A DNA stretch of 64,000 nucleotides from Vibrio orientalis CIP 102891 = ATCC 33934 (GCF_000176235.1 NZ_ACZV01000004.1:1488001-1552000); one strand, 5' to 3'. Positions 28,073-37,445 are shown, counted from the stretch's first letter. The notes: a model not told the origin generated them from the sequence alone. Program-made: numbers and translations.

Positions 28073-29164
28073 ATGAAAAAAGTAATTGATACCACACCAA
28101 AACATGATGGTTTCAGAATGCCGGGTGAGCATGAGCCACACAATGAAATTTGGATGGCCTGGCCGGAGCGTACGGATAACTGGCGTGATGGTGCAAAGCC
28201 AGCGCAGAAAGTTTTCTCAGATGTTGCTAAGCAGATTAGCAAAACCACACCAGTAACGATGCTCGCGAGCTCAGCTCAGTACGACAACGCAGTGTCTCGT
28301 TTACCCGAAGATATTCGAGTTCTTGAAGTATCAACCGATGACTCATGGATGCGTGATATTGGAGCGACTTATGTCGTGGATGACAATGGTGAGCGTCGCG
28401 GTGTTGATTGGGAGTTTAACGCTTGGGGGGGCTTCGTCGATGGCTTGTATTCACCTTGGAACAGAGACAATCAAGTCGCACAAAAGATGTGTGAAACCAT
28501 CCGAGACTCAAGATATCGAGCGCCAATCGTATTGGAAGGAGGCTCAATCCATGTTGATGGCGAAGGCACGCTTTATACAACGGAAGAGTGTCTGCTGCAT
28601 GAAAGCCGCAATCCAGACTTAAGCAAGCAAGAGCTGACAGAAGTGCTGTGTGAACACCTCAATGTCGAGAAGGTGGTCTGGCTACCTCGTGGCCTTTATA
28701 ACGATGAAACCAATGGTCATGTAGACAACATCTTACATGTGGTAAAGCCGGGCGAAGTGGTACTGACTTGGTGTGATGATGAAAACGACCCTCAGTATGA
28801 CATCAGTCGAGAAGCGTATGACTACATCACGAGCCAAACCGATGCTAAAGGGCGAGAAATCAAAGTACATAAGCTGCCAATGCCAGGTCCTTTGTATATG
28901 TCTGCTGACGAAGCGGCAGGGATTGATATTGCTGAAGGGATGGAGCGTGAAGCGGGTGAGCGGTTAGCCGCATCGTACGCCAACTACCTGATTACAAACA
29001 AACAAATTGTGTTGCCACTGCTCGATAAACGCTATGACGACGATGTAATTGAAATCCTAGAAGAGATCTATCCGGGCTATGAAGTGAATGGCATTCCAGC
29101 GCGAGAGATCTTACTCGGTGGCGGCAATATTCACTGCATTACTCAACAAGTACCAAGAATCTAA
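28073..29164 (+). CDS. aguA: Agmatine deiminase
   Basis: Guanidino-group hydrolase converting agmatine to N-carbamoylputrescine and ammonia. The ATG at 28073 follows GGAGGATAG and gives 363 aa, the normal length; a longer in-frame start at 27953 would overlap the transporter gene. Family blocks are HNEIWMAWPERTDNW, WMRDIGATYVVDD, LEGGSIHVDGEGTLYTTEEC and GHVDNILH. The catalytic Cys355 is in GGGNIHCITQQ at the C-terminus. It is 16 bp after the antiporter gene. Confidence 0.95.
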   Translation: MKKVIDTTPKHDGFRMPGEHEPHNEIWMAWPERTDNWRDGAKPAQKVFSDVAKQISKTTPVTMLASSAQYDNAVSRLPEDIRVLEVSTDDSWMRDIGATYVVDDNGERRGVDWEFNAWGGFVDGLYSPWNRDNQVAQKMCETIRDSRYRAPIVLEGGSIHVDGEGTLYTTEECLLHESRNPDLSKQELTEVLCEHLNVEKVVWLPRGLYNDETNGHVDNILHVVKPGEVVLTWCDDENDPQYDISREAYDYITSQTDAKGREIKVHKLPMPGPLYMSADEAAGIDIAEGMEREAGERLAASYANYLITNKQIVLPLLDKRYDDDVIEILEEIYPGYEVNGIPAREILLGGGNIHCITQQVPRI

Positions 29165-29278
29165 CTTGAGGCCATCGCCTCAAACATAAAAACAGAAAAA
29201 TTTAAATCCAACCAAAACGAAATCATCACGAGATCGACTCAAACGAAAACGTGAAACGACGAAAAATAGGAACATATT

Positions 29279-30325
29279 ATGAAATTACCTTCTTCTAGCG
29301 CGACTGAACTAAGCAAAGCAAACCTTGAGCATATGGTGTCAATGAAAGACTTCTCTGTTGAAGAGATGGATAACATGATGGAGCTAATGACTTACCTAAA
29401 ACAGGCACGTAAAGACAACGCGATTCCACAACTGTTTAAAGGTAAGTCAGTGGGTATGATTTTCGAAGCTGGCTCTACACGAACTCGGGTGTCGTTTGAA
29501 GTAGCCGCAACTTTACTGGGTGGTCACGCGCTGTTCCTTTCTCCGAAAGACATTCACCTAGGTGGCAAAGAGTCGATTGATGATACCTCTCGCGTTATAT
29601 CGCGTATGTGTGACGTCATCATGGCTCGTACCAATAGCCCTGAAACCTTGGACGGTCTGCTAAACATGTCGACAGTGCCTGTCATCAATGGCCTTGATAC
29701 ACGCTTCCACCCAACCCAGATGCTGGCTGACCTTTATACCATCAGAGAGCACATTACTGACGGACGTAAGCTGTCTGACTTAACACTGGCCTTTATGGGG
29801 GATGCTACGGATGTGTGCCGTTCCTTAATGCTGACTTGTGCCAAATATGGCATGGGCTTTAAGCAAATTGGTCCTAAGAAGTATCAAATGGAGCAAGAAT
29901 GGATTGATATGGCGCTCAACTTCTGTGAAGAGTCTGGCGGTACGATTGAAATTACCGATGACGTGGAACGTATCAGTGACTGTGATGTGGTTTACGGCGA
30001 CAGCTTCTACTGGGTTACTCAAATGGACGAGAAAGAAGAACGCTTGGCGGCATTTATGCCGGACTACGTCATCACTGAAGAGCTGATGGCGAAAGCTCGA
30101 CCTGGCGCGATGCTTCTTCATTGCTTGCCTGCAAACGACAAAGAAGAAGTGACTCGTGGTGCGCTAGAGAGTGAATACTCCGTAGCATTCGATGAGGCTG
30201 AAAACCGTCTAACGGCTCAAATGGCTATCTTGGTTTACTTCACGCATAAGGACTCGGTTATCCCTACGCAAGAAACCATCAAGCATCATGAAGAGAAGAT
30301 CAATAGTTTCTTAAGCACCTTATAG
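29279..30325 (+). CDS. ptcA: Putrescine carbamoyltransferase
   Basis: Phosphorolytic carbamoyltransferase that turns N-carbamoylputrescine into putrescine plus carbamoyl phosphate. The carbamoyl-phosphate motif STRTR is at residues 66-70, with HPTQMLADL near 142 and LHCLPAND near 280. In place of the ornithine-type sequence before the active-site loop it has DVVYGDSFYWV. The C-terminal extension (HKDSVIPTQETIKHHEEKI) resembles the long helix of putrescine-specific enzymes. With agmatine deiminase immediately upstream the putrescine assignment is preferred over ornithine carbamoyltransferase. A terminator follows. Confidence 0.88.
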   Translation: MKLPSSSATELSKANLEHMVSMKDFSVEEMDNMMELMTYLKQARKDNAIPQLFKGKSVGMIFEAGSTRTRVSFEVAATLLGGHALFLSPKDIHLGGKESIDDTSRVISRMCDVIMARTNSPETLDGLLNMSTVPVINGLDTRFHPTQMLADLYTIREHITDGRKLSDLTLAFMGDATDVCRSLMLTCAKYGMGFKQIGPKKYQMEQEWIDMALNFCEESGGTIEITDDVERISDCDVVYGDSFYWVTQMDEKEERLAAFMPDYVITEELMAKARPGAMLLHCLPANDKEEVTRGALESEYSVAFDEAENRLTAQMAILVYFTHKDSVIPTQETIKHHEEKINSFLSTL

Positions 30326-30435
30326 AGGAAGCTTTGGATGGAGTTTTCTCACCATCAATGGGAGTCCTAATACAAATGGATAGTTTTGTACCGAACAGAG
30401 AAGGCCCTTCGCCAAGGGTGTAAATTGAAGTTAAT

Positions 30436-30463
30436 AAGCCCCGAACCTAGTGTTGGGGCTTTT
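30436..30463 (+). terminator. Terminator after putrescine carbamoyltransferase
   Basis: AAGCCCC / GGGGCTT stem with additional AAC/GTT pairing across a bulged G, followed by a short T tract. Confidence 0.7.
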
Positions 30464-30488
30464 GTGTTCTTGGGGACTTCTGCTTGCC

Positions 30489-30528
30489 GTCATTCCATAG
30501 AGTGACGAAGGAGCGAGTAGGGAATCTC
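30489..30528 (+). repeat. REP-like element, copy 3 (solo)
   Basis: Differs from 24468-24507 at one position only (GAGTGACG versus GAGAGACG). No inverted partner is seen beside it. Confidence 0.85.
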
Positions 30529-30625
30529 AACAAGGGAGCCTTGAGTTTAATCTGATTACCACTGGATCTTTAAAGCCAAGAAACTTACAATTGAACGGCG
30601 TTTTATTAATTCATAAGTAATCAAT

Positions 30626-31042
30626 ATGATGAGAAGTAGAATCATATTTATGGTTAGCCTTCTATTCCTAGCCGCTTGTTCTGCAAGCAATGAAGTTCAG
30701 CAGAATGAGAAGAGGTTGAGCAACGAAGATAAGGCGTCAACAGGTGTAGAAATTCAGCCTAACTTAACGGCAGATTCAGAGCCATTATCTGACGATGATT
30801 CCAAGATGCTCCTTAGTGCAAATGATGACGAAAATACAAACACTCAGACAGAACATCAACTCATTGAAACTGAACAAGTAATAGAGAATCAAAATAAGGA
30901 TATTCACAACAAATCGGCTAGTGAAAAAAGCCATTACTTGCTTAACAATGAACCGACCAAGCAAGTGATTAAGTCGATAGAGAGCGTTACCGACACATTG
31001 AATATGATTACTTTTGGCATTTTCGCTACCGATCACTGGTGA
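30626..31042 (+). CDS. Small acidic lipoprotein of unknown function
   Basis: 138-aa product with a lipoprotein signal: hydrophobic IIFMVSLLFLAAC and lipobox Cys18. The mature part is acidic, glutamine/asparagine-rich and probably disordered, with no recognised domain. ATG at 30626 and 30629 are both possible; neither has a strong ribosome site. It stands alone between terminators. Base use is AT-richer than its neighbours, so it may be an accessory gene. Confidence 0.6.
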   Translation: MMRSRIIFMVSLLFLAACSASNEVQQNEKRLSNEDKASTGVEIQPNLTADSEPLSDDDSKMLLSANDDENTNTQTEHQLIETEQVIENQNKDIHNKSASEKSHYLLNNEPTKQVIKSIESVTDTLNMITFGIFATDHW

Positions 31043-31067
31043 TTGGTCCTGAGTGAGCAGCACATAC

Positions 31068-31098
31068 AAAAAAGCCCTGAACCAAGTTCAGGGCTTTT
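31068..31098. terminator. Bidirectional terminator
   Basis: AAAGCCCTGAAC-CAA-GTTCAGGGCTTT, a perfect 12-bp stem with A and T runs on both flanks, between converging genes ending at 31042 and 31119. Confidence 0.9.
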
Positions 31099-31118
31099 GC
31101 ATTACATATGGCGTTTAT

Positions 31119-32414
31119 TTATACCAAAGTCACCGCAGTTTGATTACCCATTGCAATCAACTTATCGAGAATACGTTCGCCGTCAGCGCGTAGGCCGTTG
31201 TGCTCATATTCGTTGGTTATCCATGCTTTTGAGTTTGGAATTTTTGCCAGTGTTTCGCGGCTGATGTCCATTTCCACAAACATATCATCGGCGTAGACGG
31301 CGCAGCTAACAGGCACTTTATTTTGTGCCAGTACACTGTCGTCATACAGTGGTGTCCAATCTTCTTTTGCTGCTAGTAATTCAGCGGCCTCTTTAAGCGG
31401 CTTTAAGCATTGGTATTGGTCAAACATCCACGGGAAGACCATTTCGCCAGTAAACAAGAATGGCTTACTAGGGTCATAGTTGAATGCTAGGTTGTCTTGA
31501 CGGACGCGGTGCGCACTCCAGTTAGAAGCGAAGCCTTGGCAGTAAATCGACTCATGCAAAATCGCGTAGATAGGATTGGTCTGAAAGCTTTGCTCCATCA
31601 ACATGTTATTGAGGAACTCATAGTTCAGTTGAGACTTACCGTTCACATCAATCAAGGCATTTTCAAGTGCGTAGTAGGTCGGCAAGAACGTATCACTCAT
31701 GCCGAAATTGATGCCAATTTGTTGGAACTGTTCTACTGTGAAACGCTGACCGTTTGGTAGCAACTCTTCATTTTCAATCAGATGATCGGCAATCTGCTTA
31801 CATAGCTGCTGCGCTTTTGGAAATTGCTGAAAGAACGCTTGGTTCTTTTGTAGCGTGCGTTTAAACGTCGCTTGGTACACATCATCTGCATGGCGAGTCG
31901 TTGAAGGTACACCGCCGGTAATGAAGCTGCGCGCCAGACTTTTAGGAAACAGAGAAAGATAGGTCAGCGAGCAAAAGCCGCCAAAGCTTTGGCCTAAAAT
32001 AGACCACTGCTCAACGCCAAACTGCTTACGAATTTCTTCGGCGTCACGCACGATGTTATCCGCGCGGAAATGGCTTAAATAGTCAGCTTGTTGCTCGGCA
32101 GTTAGGTGAGCCAGTGTTTGGTGGTTGATGACACTGCTGTTACCCGTACCACGTTGGTCGAGTAGTAACACACGGTAATCTTGCAGGGCACGTTTCACCC
32201 AGCCACTGTGGCCGTTTTGGCGCGGTGACGGAAAGCCTGGTCCACCTTGAAAGTAGACCAACCAAGGCTTGTTGCTGTCACCATCGGCAACCAGTGATAG
32301 CTCGCGGGCAAACACTTTGATGGTATTGGCATCTTTGTTTGCATAGTCCAGCGGCAACTGGAAAGTGTGCGGGGTGTATTTAACTCCCGCATCAATAAAT
32401 TCTTGAGCGTTCAT
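31119..32414 (-). CDS. Alpha/beta hydrolase, prolyl aminopeptidase-like (S33)
   Basis: 431-aa cytoplasmic hydrolase. The oxyanion motif YFQGGPGFPSPR is near residue 54, followed by LLDQRGTGNSS, and the nucleophile elbow GQSFGG near residue 142. Both motifs are hallmarks of S33 proline iminopeptidases. The length is near the larger Aeromonas-type enzyme (about 425 aa) rather than the ~315-aa form. It likely removes N-terminal proline from short peptides. Monocistronic. Confidence 0.82.
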   Translation of the reverse strand: MNAQEFIDAGVKYTPHTFQLPLDYANKDANTIKVFARELSLVADGDSNKPWLVYFQGGPGFPSPRQNGHSGWVKRALQDYRVLLLDQRGTGNSSVINHQTLAHLTAEQQADYLSHFRADNIVRDAEEIRKQFGVEQWSILGQSFGGFCSLTYLSLFPKSLARSFITGGVPSTTRHADDVYQATFKRTLQKNQAFFQQFPKAQQLCKQIADHLIENEELLPNGQRFTVEQFQQIGINFGMSDTFLPTYYALENALIDVNGKSQLNYEFLNNMLMEQSFQTNPIYAILHESIYCQGFASNWSAHRVRQDNLAFNYDPSKPFLFTGEMVFPWMFDQYQCLKPLKEAAELLAAKEDWTPLYDDSVLAQNKVPVSCAVYADDMFVEMDISRETLAKIPNSKAWITNEYEHNGLRADGERILDKLIAMGNQTAVTLV

Positions 32415-32607
32415 TATTATGTTTTAACTTCCATGACTATTAGACGGCTTATCTTAACCTGATGACATACCGAGACCAACGTAAGTTTTATGATGTGCGG
32501 GCTTAGTTCAACGGCGGCGAAAGTAGAGTGACGGGCATCAAATTTAGGCATATCCTAAACAGGCTAGGTCAATAGACCTCAAAGAGACTAACTAAAAGAA
32601 TGAAACT

Positions 32608-33234
32608 ATGAACTACTTTGAATCGCCATTTGCTGGCAAACCCCTAGTTGAACAAATAACCAACCCCAATATTATCGTTGGGCGCCACAGTTACTACTCT
32701 GGCTATTATCATGGACATAGCTTTGATGACTGCGCTCGCTACTTGACTCCGGACAGAGACGACGTTGATAAACTCATCATTGGTAATTTCTGTTCCATCG
32801 GATCTGGCGCGGTATTTATGATGGCTGGCAACCAAGGCCACCGCTCTGATTGGGTAACCACGTTCCCATTTTTCTATCAAAATAATGAACATTTTGTAGG
32901 CGCAGAAGATGGCTTTCAGCGCTCAGGTGATACTGTGATTGGTAACGATGTCTGGATAGGTTCAGAGGCGATGATCATGGCCGGTGTGACCATCGGTGAT
33001 GGGGCGATCATTGCGAGCAGAGCGGTGGTGACCAAAGATGTCCAACCATATGAAGTCGTCGGATCGAACCCAGCGAAGCACATTAAGTTTCGCTTCTCTC
33101 CTGAGCAGATCGACAAGTTGATTGAAATGCAGTGGTGGCATTGGTCAGATGAACAACTGGCTGGAGCAATGAAGCTGCTGAGCAGTGCTGACATCGATGG
33201 TCTTTACGACTACTGGCAACAGAAGATTCGATAA
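32608..33234 (+). CDS. catB: CatB-type (xenobiotic) acetyltransferase
   Basis: 208-aa left-handed beta-helix acyltransferase of the type B chloramphenicol acetyltransferase family. The active-site histidine His78 lies in [12 protein letters not shown], the typical CatB motif. Hexapeptide repeats follow ([20 protein letters not shown] and onward), ending [11 protein letters not shown]. No integron attachment site is visible, so it is a chromosomal gene. Whether it gives chloramphenicol resistance or modifies another compound cannot be told. Confidence 0.87.
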   Translation: MNYFESPFAGKPLVEQITNPNIIVGRHSYYSGYYHGHSFDDCARYLTPDRDDVDKLIIGNFCSIGSGAVFMMAGNQGHRSDWVTTFPFFYQNNEHFVGAEDGFQRSGDTVIGNDVWIGSEAMIMAGVTIGDGAIIASRAVVTKDVQPYEVVGSNPAKHIKFRFSPEQIDKLIEMQWWHWSDEQLAGAMKLLSSADIDGLYDYWQQKIR

Positions 33235-33292
33235 CTAGCACGTACTATTGATGAGACAAGGCGAGGGATTGAATCTCCTCGCCTTTATTTTG
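33235..33292 (+). repeat. 58-bp direct repeat, left copy (contains terminator)
   Basis: Starts CTAGCACGTACTATTG right after the catB stop and includes the hairpin AAGGCGAGG / CCTCGCCTT at 33259-33285. It matches 35872-35929 at 49 of 58 positions. The two copies bracket the metallopeptidase gene. Confidence 0.85.
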
Positions 33293-33336
33293 TCTTATTT
33301 AGTAGATATTAATGTCGCTCATGAGTATACGACCGA

Positions 33337-35631
33337 TTATTCACTGCACACGATGACCGCGCCTTTTTCTACTTCTTTGATCGTGTTTGGGCGATAAGTA
33401 GTGGGAACGGAGATAGCTATTGGCGATCCTGTTTCATGTGAAAGTCCCACTTGGCTGCCGTATTTCTGATATTTGGTTTGAAAAGCCATCATCTCATCTG
33501 AACGAAACGGTGTTAAGGTTCCTAGCGTGAGCCCTCTATCTTTACAAATCTGTTCGGCTTCAGAAGGAGAGTAAGTATTTACCTCATTCACGAAAACGTT
33601 ATTGTCATTTTTATTCCACTGTTTCAATAGATAGATGTACTGCCCACTTTCACTGACGAATCCTCCTGAGCCTGAATAATTGAGCACAAGATTGGTTTGC
33701 TGCTTGGTATCGGCTTCGCTACCACCGATGAAGATAATCGACGCAGGGATATTGTTTTGGTTTGCTTGTTGTGGCTTATCAAAAATAAAGGCTAATTTTG
33801 ATGGAGCAGATTTGGCGTTGACCTCACTTATGCTTTGAGCTGAGATGTTTGCGATATCGTTGAACAGATACGTATGGTCATAGCCAGGATTGATCTGTGG
33901 AAAAATTTCGCTGGCGTTGTTTTGATCATCAACCACGTAGCTATGTTTCAATTCAGGCAATGAGGTGGTGAGTAAGATGAACTTATCAATACCTTTGTTT
34001 GATGAACCTGATGAGCTCTTATCCAAAAACGAAATCTCTAATTTAAATTGCTCACCAAGATCTTTGAGCTCGTATCGACTTGCGAGCGTTGGTGTCGATG
34101 CTTCTACTGCACCATCTTCATAAAACTGCTCCCAATAACGATTTACAAATGTGCCCGTATCAGATGGATAGCCATAAGTCATGCCGCCAGAGTGACCAAA
34201 ACCGTGGTTATGCATCTTCTCGTGCAGGTAGGTTGTTTTAGGTGATGTTGCGCCTTCAGTAAACAACCTATAGTCACGTACGCTTAGCCATCCATCGCCA
34301 ATGGTCGCCACTCCGTTGGCTTCTCGGGTCAGCATCGTGTATGTCGCACTTGGCTTATTCGCAATCAGGCTGACGTGCTTCAATGTTTGTGGTGAGCTGT
34401 CATTACCTTTGAATTTGGCAAAGTCAGTAGAGCTACTCTCTATTGAACGAGTTAAGGGTAATTGCGTTTCTACTTCACACCAATGATCTTGATGTCGAAC
34501 CATGCGCGTTTTTGAGTTCATGTAGTTTTGAATGAAACCGATAAATCGATGGTTATAGTCATAGTTATTCATTAACTGCTTAAAGCCGCGCAATTCTTTT
34601 TCATATTGATAGACGTTTTCTTCTGTTGGTTGCGCGTACTTATCATCGTTGGGTTTGACATCCGCATAAGATCGCACATGGGCTTTAAACAAAGGCTGCT
34701 CTTCGACAAAGTAAGCAGAGATGATTGGTTCATCAAACCATGTAGGCAAGTCGAAACGCACACTTTGAAATGGAGGAATTACTGCATCAATTCGAAAGTG
34801 CTGTTGATTTATGGTGACCAATGGATTGTTCAGATAGCGCGGTGTTGCATTTAACAAATCAAAGCTTGTCGAATCGTTATGTCGAACTTTTACATCATCA
34901 ATGTCATAGCCTGCAAACACGGAGCGAGCTAGAGGAGATAGAGCATCCTTTTTCAGCTTAATCGCAAAGTTTTTAGGTATCACGGTAAACGTTTTGTTGC
35001 TGGCGATTGTCGAAGTGAAAGAGTTAGCGCTAACTGAAATGCTGACTTCGCCTTTTTCAATTCCGGTAACAACTATCCCGCCTTTAGATGAAGTGATCTC
35101 TGCGATACCACTTTGATCAACTTCCCACTCTAGAGTTGAGTTGTCCGTAACATTAACTTGAGAACCATCGGACATTGTCGCGATGACTTGCAGTATGTGA
35201 GGGACACCGGCAGTTATTGCTGTGGATGCTGACTCCAAAGAAAGTTCTTTTATGATAGGGGGAGTGATGACCAACGTCATACTGCTTTGATGTTCCGTTG
35301 AGTTGAGCTTGGTACGTGCGCGAATTGAGGTTTTGCCAATCGTCTGCCCAACGACGACGTTGTTTTTGCCATTATCAAGGTAAGCTAGTTGAGTGTCGTC
35401 AACGAAAAACGTTACCTCTGGGGAGCCGGGGATGTCGTCAATACGTCCATCTGAGAAGACCGCGTTTACCTTTAAGGCATGTCTGACGCCCAACGGTAAT
35501 GAAAGCTTTTTTTCACTAAACGTTATCTCTGTGACAGTCGTTTTGGGCTCTTCATTTCGTTCTTGGTCGAAATCGCAGCCTGTTAACGATAACAGGCAAA
35601 AGAGAGTTGAGAAAACAGTCCTAATTTGCAT
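33337..35631 (-). CDS. Lipoprotein metallopeptidase with Ig-like repeats (M66/TagA-like)
   Basis: 764-aa surface or periplasmic lipoprotein. The start at 35631 (MQIRTVFSTLFCLLSLTGC) gives a lipobox with Cys19; the longer form adds 17 unlikely residues. Two BIG2-like bacterial Ig domains occupy about residues 30-220 (each with a strand pattern such as LPLGVRHALKVNAVFSDG and AGVPHILQVIATMSDG). A zinc motif HEKMHNHGFGH follows, with His470, Glu471, His474 and His480 in the order HExxHxxGxxH. It is followed by SGGMTYGYP, as in StcE/TagA-type M66 peptidases. The C-terminus is novel to me. It lies between two 58-bp repeats. The protease target is unknown. Confidence 0.75.
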   Translation of the reverse strand: MQIRTVFSTLFCLLSLTGCDFDQERNEEPKTTVTEITFSEKKLSLPLGVRHALKVNAVFSDGRIDDIPGSPEVTFFVDDTQLAYLDNGKNNVVVGQTIGKTSIRARTKLNSTEHQSSMTLVITPPIIKELSLESASTAITAGVPHILQVIATMSDGSQVNVTDNSTLEWEVDQSGIAEITSSKGGIVVTGIEKGEVSISVSANSFTSTIASNKTFTVIPKNFAIKLKKDALSPLARSVFAGYDIDDVKVRHNDSTSFDLLNATPRYLNNPLVTINQQHFRIDAVIPPFQSVRFDLPTWFDEPIISAYFVEEQPLFKAHVRSYADVKPNDDKYAQPTEENVYQYEKELRGFKQLMNNYDYNHRFIGFIQNYMNSKTRMVRHQDHWCEVETQLPLTRSIESSSTDFAKFKGNDSSPQTLKHVSLIANKPSATYTMLTREANGVATIGDGWLSVRDYRLFTEGATSPKTTYLHEKMHNHGFGHSGGMTYGYPSDTGTFVNRYWEQFYEDGAVEASTPTLASRYELKDLGEQFKLEISFLDKSSSGSSNKGIDKFILLTTSLPELKHSYVVDDQNNASEIFPQINPGYDHTYLFNDIANISAQSISEVNAKSAPSKLAFIFDKPQQANQNNIPASIIFIGGSEADTKQQTNLVLNYSGSGGFVSESGQYIYLLKQWNKNDNNVFVNEVNTYSPSEAEQICKDRGLTLGTLTPFRSDEMMAFQTKYQKYGSQVGLSHETGSPIAISVPTTYRPNTIKEVEKGAVIVCSE

Positions 35632-35871
35632 TTCATTGAACCTGAATTTTGGGAAAAAAATTGAAGGTAGAAAGAGGAACATTTAACCAGTACCTTCAGA
35701 GTTAACGGTGAACGAACGATGATATTTCGATACCTTAATCGCTAACTGATATGTTTGTTATTTGTCTTTTTTTTCAACCGAATTTTTTCAAAAAATGCCC
35801 AAAGCAACAAGTCAGTTTATTCTGGATATAGTAGGAAATACGGTGTAGTAGCTTGATGATCCATTCGCTTA

Positions 35872-35929
35872 CTAGTACGTATTATTGGTGAGACAAGGCG
35901 AGGGATTGAGCAACCTCGCCTTTGCTTTG
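35872..35929 (+). repeat. 58-bp direct repeat, right copy (contains terminator)
   Basis: Second copy of the catB-terminator sequence, 84% identical to 33235-33292, with hairpin AAGGCGAGG / CCTCGCCTT. No gene precedes it on the plus strand, so as a terminator it is out of place. Confidence 0.82.
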
Positions 35930-35978
35930 AATGCGGTGTTGGATAAGGTGGATTGATTGATGATAAATGGAGCAAAAA

Positions 35979-36482
35979 ATGCCAATGGAACTGCCTGCTA
36001 ATGCTGATATTCACCCTTATCTTCCCCAATCCTATTTTGCGGATAGCCATTCAATTGAGCTTTCATATCGAGGGGAATCGGCATTAGAAATTTACTTCGA
36101 GATGGTCAGTCGCACACCGAAATGGGTGAACTTTTTAATGGATTTACGCAATCGTATTGTGTCTAAGCTTGGTTTAAAGCATTTAGGTCGGATGGCGGAT
36201 CTCGATCAAAACAAACCCGTTGAGGATTACAAAGTGGGCGATCAGGTCGGTATTTTCTCGATTGTTAGTTTACGTCATAATGAAGTCGTGGTGGAAGATT
36301 GCGATAAGCACCTCAATGTACGCTTGTCATTCCTGTTAGTACCTAATGGCAATCAAGTGACGTTACATGCCACTACAGTGGTGCATGTTAAAAATACCTT
36401 TGGCAAGGTGTATATGTTCTTTGTTGCGCCAGTACATAAAGTGATCGTGCCGAAATCATTAAATAGCTTAATTGCTCGTTGA
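35979..36482 (+). CDS. DUF2867-like protein
   Basis: 167-aa cytoplasmic protein beginning MELPANADIHPYL, resembling the DUF2867 family by its opening and by VGIFSIVSLRHNEVVVEDCDKHL and the HATTVVHVKNTFGKVYM segment. The ATG at 35979 is chosen because GGAG lies six bases before it; an ATG at 35967 would add four residues. No signal peptide. Function unknown; some members are fused to NAD-dependent epimerases. It stands alone after the right copy of the 58-bp repeat. Confidence 0.7.
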   Translation: MPMELPANADIHPYLPQSYFADSHSIELSYRGESALEIYFEMVSRTPKWVNFLMDLRNRIVSKLGLKHLGRMADLDQNKPVEDYKVGDQVGIFSIVSLRHNEVVVEDCDKHLNVRLSFLLVPNGNQVTLHATTVVHVKNTFGKVYMFFVAPVHKVIVPKSLNSLIAR

Positions 36483-36596
36483 TATTTCCTTATTCAATTT
36501 TTTCGAACGACTAGCTCTAATCCCTCCGCTCATGTTGCTAAATCAAAGCGCTAAACTGAGGTCATTCAGTCAAGAGTGACATCAAGGAGCTTTGTT

Positions 36597-37445
36597 ATGA
36601 GCAACGTGAGAACAATTAATCAAATCATCCGAGCGCATGCGACCTCTGATGGTGACGGCGTGAAAATCCAACGAGTAGCGGGTTTCAATAATGCTCAATT
36701 CTCACCATTTTTGATGGTCGATGAGCTTAAGTCCGATCAGCGTTCAGATTATGTAGGAGGCTTTCCTCCACATCCTCATCGCGGCATTGAAACGCTGACT
36801 TATATGATGAAAGGTCACTTCCAACATAAAGACCATATGGGCAATGTCGGCGAGCTTCGTTCTGGTGGGGCGCAGTGGATGGCTGCAGGGCGAGGTGTGA
36901 TTCATAGTGAAATGCCAATTATGGAAGAGGGCGAATTGCACGGCTTTCAGATTTGGATTAATCAGCCAGCGCGCGACAAAATGAAGCCAGCACAATACTT
37001 TGACTTCCAGCCGGAGACGATCACCGAGCATTCCACTGAGCAACATGGTTTGCTGCGAGTGCTAGCGGGTTCGATCATTGCCGATGGTCAAGTACTGCAT
37101 GGGCCTCTCGATAAAACCGGTGTTGAGCTTAGCGTGACTGACTGGCGAGCGAATCAAGGCCAAATGACGAGCCTAGAACTTCCGGAGCAATTTAACGTTA
37201 TGGTTTATGCTTATAAAGGGGAGTTGGTTATTGGTGAGCAGCGTATAAAGCAAGGCGAATTAGTGCTGCTAAGCAAAGGTGAACGGTTGGCATTAGAGGC
37301 ACAAGAAAATAGTGGCGCACTGGTCTTTTCTGGGCAACCGATCGATGAACCAGTGGTTCACTATGGACCATTTGTAATGAACAGCATGCAAGAGATAGAG
37401 CAAGCTATTCAAGATTACAATTCAGGTGTGTTCGAAACGTATTAA
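36597..37445 (+). CDS. Pirin-family protein
   Basis: 282-aa bicupin of the pirin family. The N-terminal cupin carries the metal ligands in FPPHPHRGIETLTYMMKG, near residue 60, and HKDHMGNVGELRSGGAQWM. The C-terminal cupin is MVYAYKGELVIG. The MSNVRT start at 36597 is set by AAGGAG eight bases upstream; an earlier in-frame ATG at 36576 lacks one. Bacterial pirins include quercetin dioxygenase-like enzymes and regulators of pyruvate metabolism; no choice is possible here. Confidence 0.88.
   Translation: MSNVRTINQIIRAHATSDGDGVKIQRVAGFNNAQFSPFLMVDELKSDQRSDYVGGFPPHPHRGIETLTYMMKGHFQHKDHMGNVGELRSGGAQWMAAGRGVIHSEMPIMEEGELHGFQIWINQPARDKMKPAQYFDFQPETITEHSTEQHGLLRVLAGSIIADGQVLHGPLDKTGVELSVTDWRANQGQMTSLELPEQFNVMVYAYKGELVIGEQRIKQGELVLLSKGERLALEAQENSGALVFSGQPIDEPVVHYGPFVMNSMQEIEQAIQDYNSGVFETY

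Noticed and set aside
33235..35929. The 58-bp repeats as integron attC sites
   Set aside because: They are short and terminator-like, lack attC core ends and occur without a cassette array or integrase.
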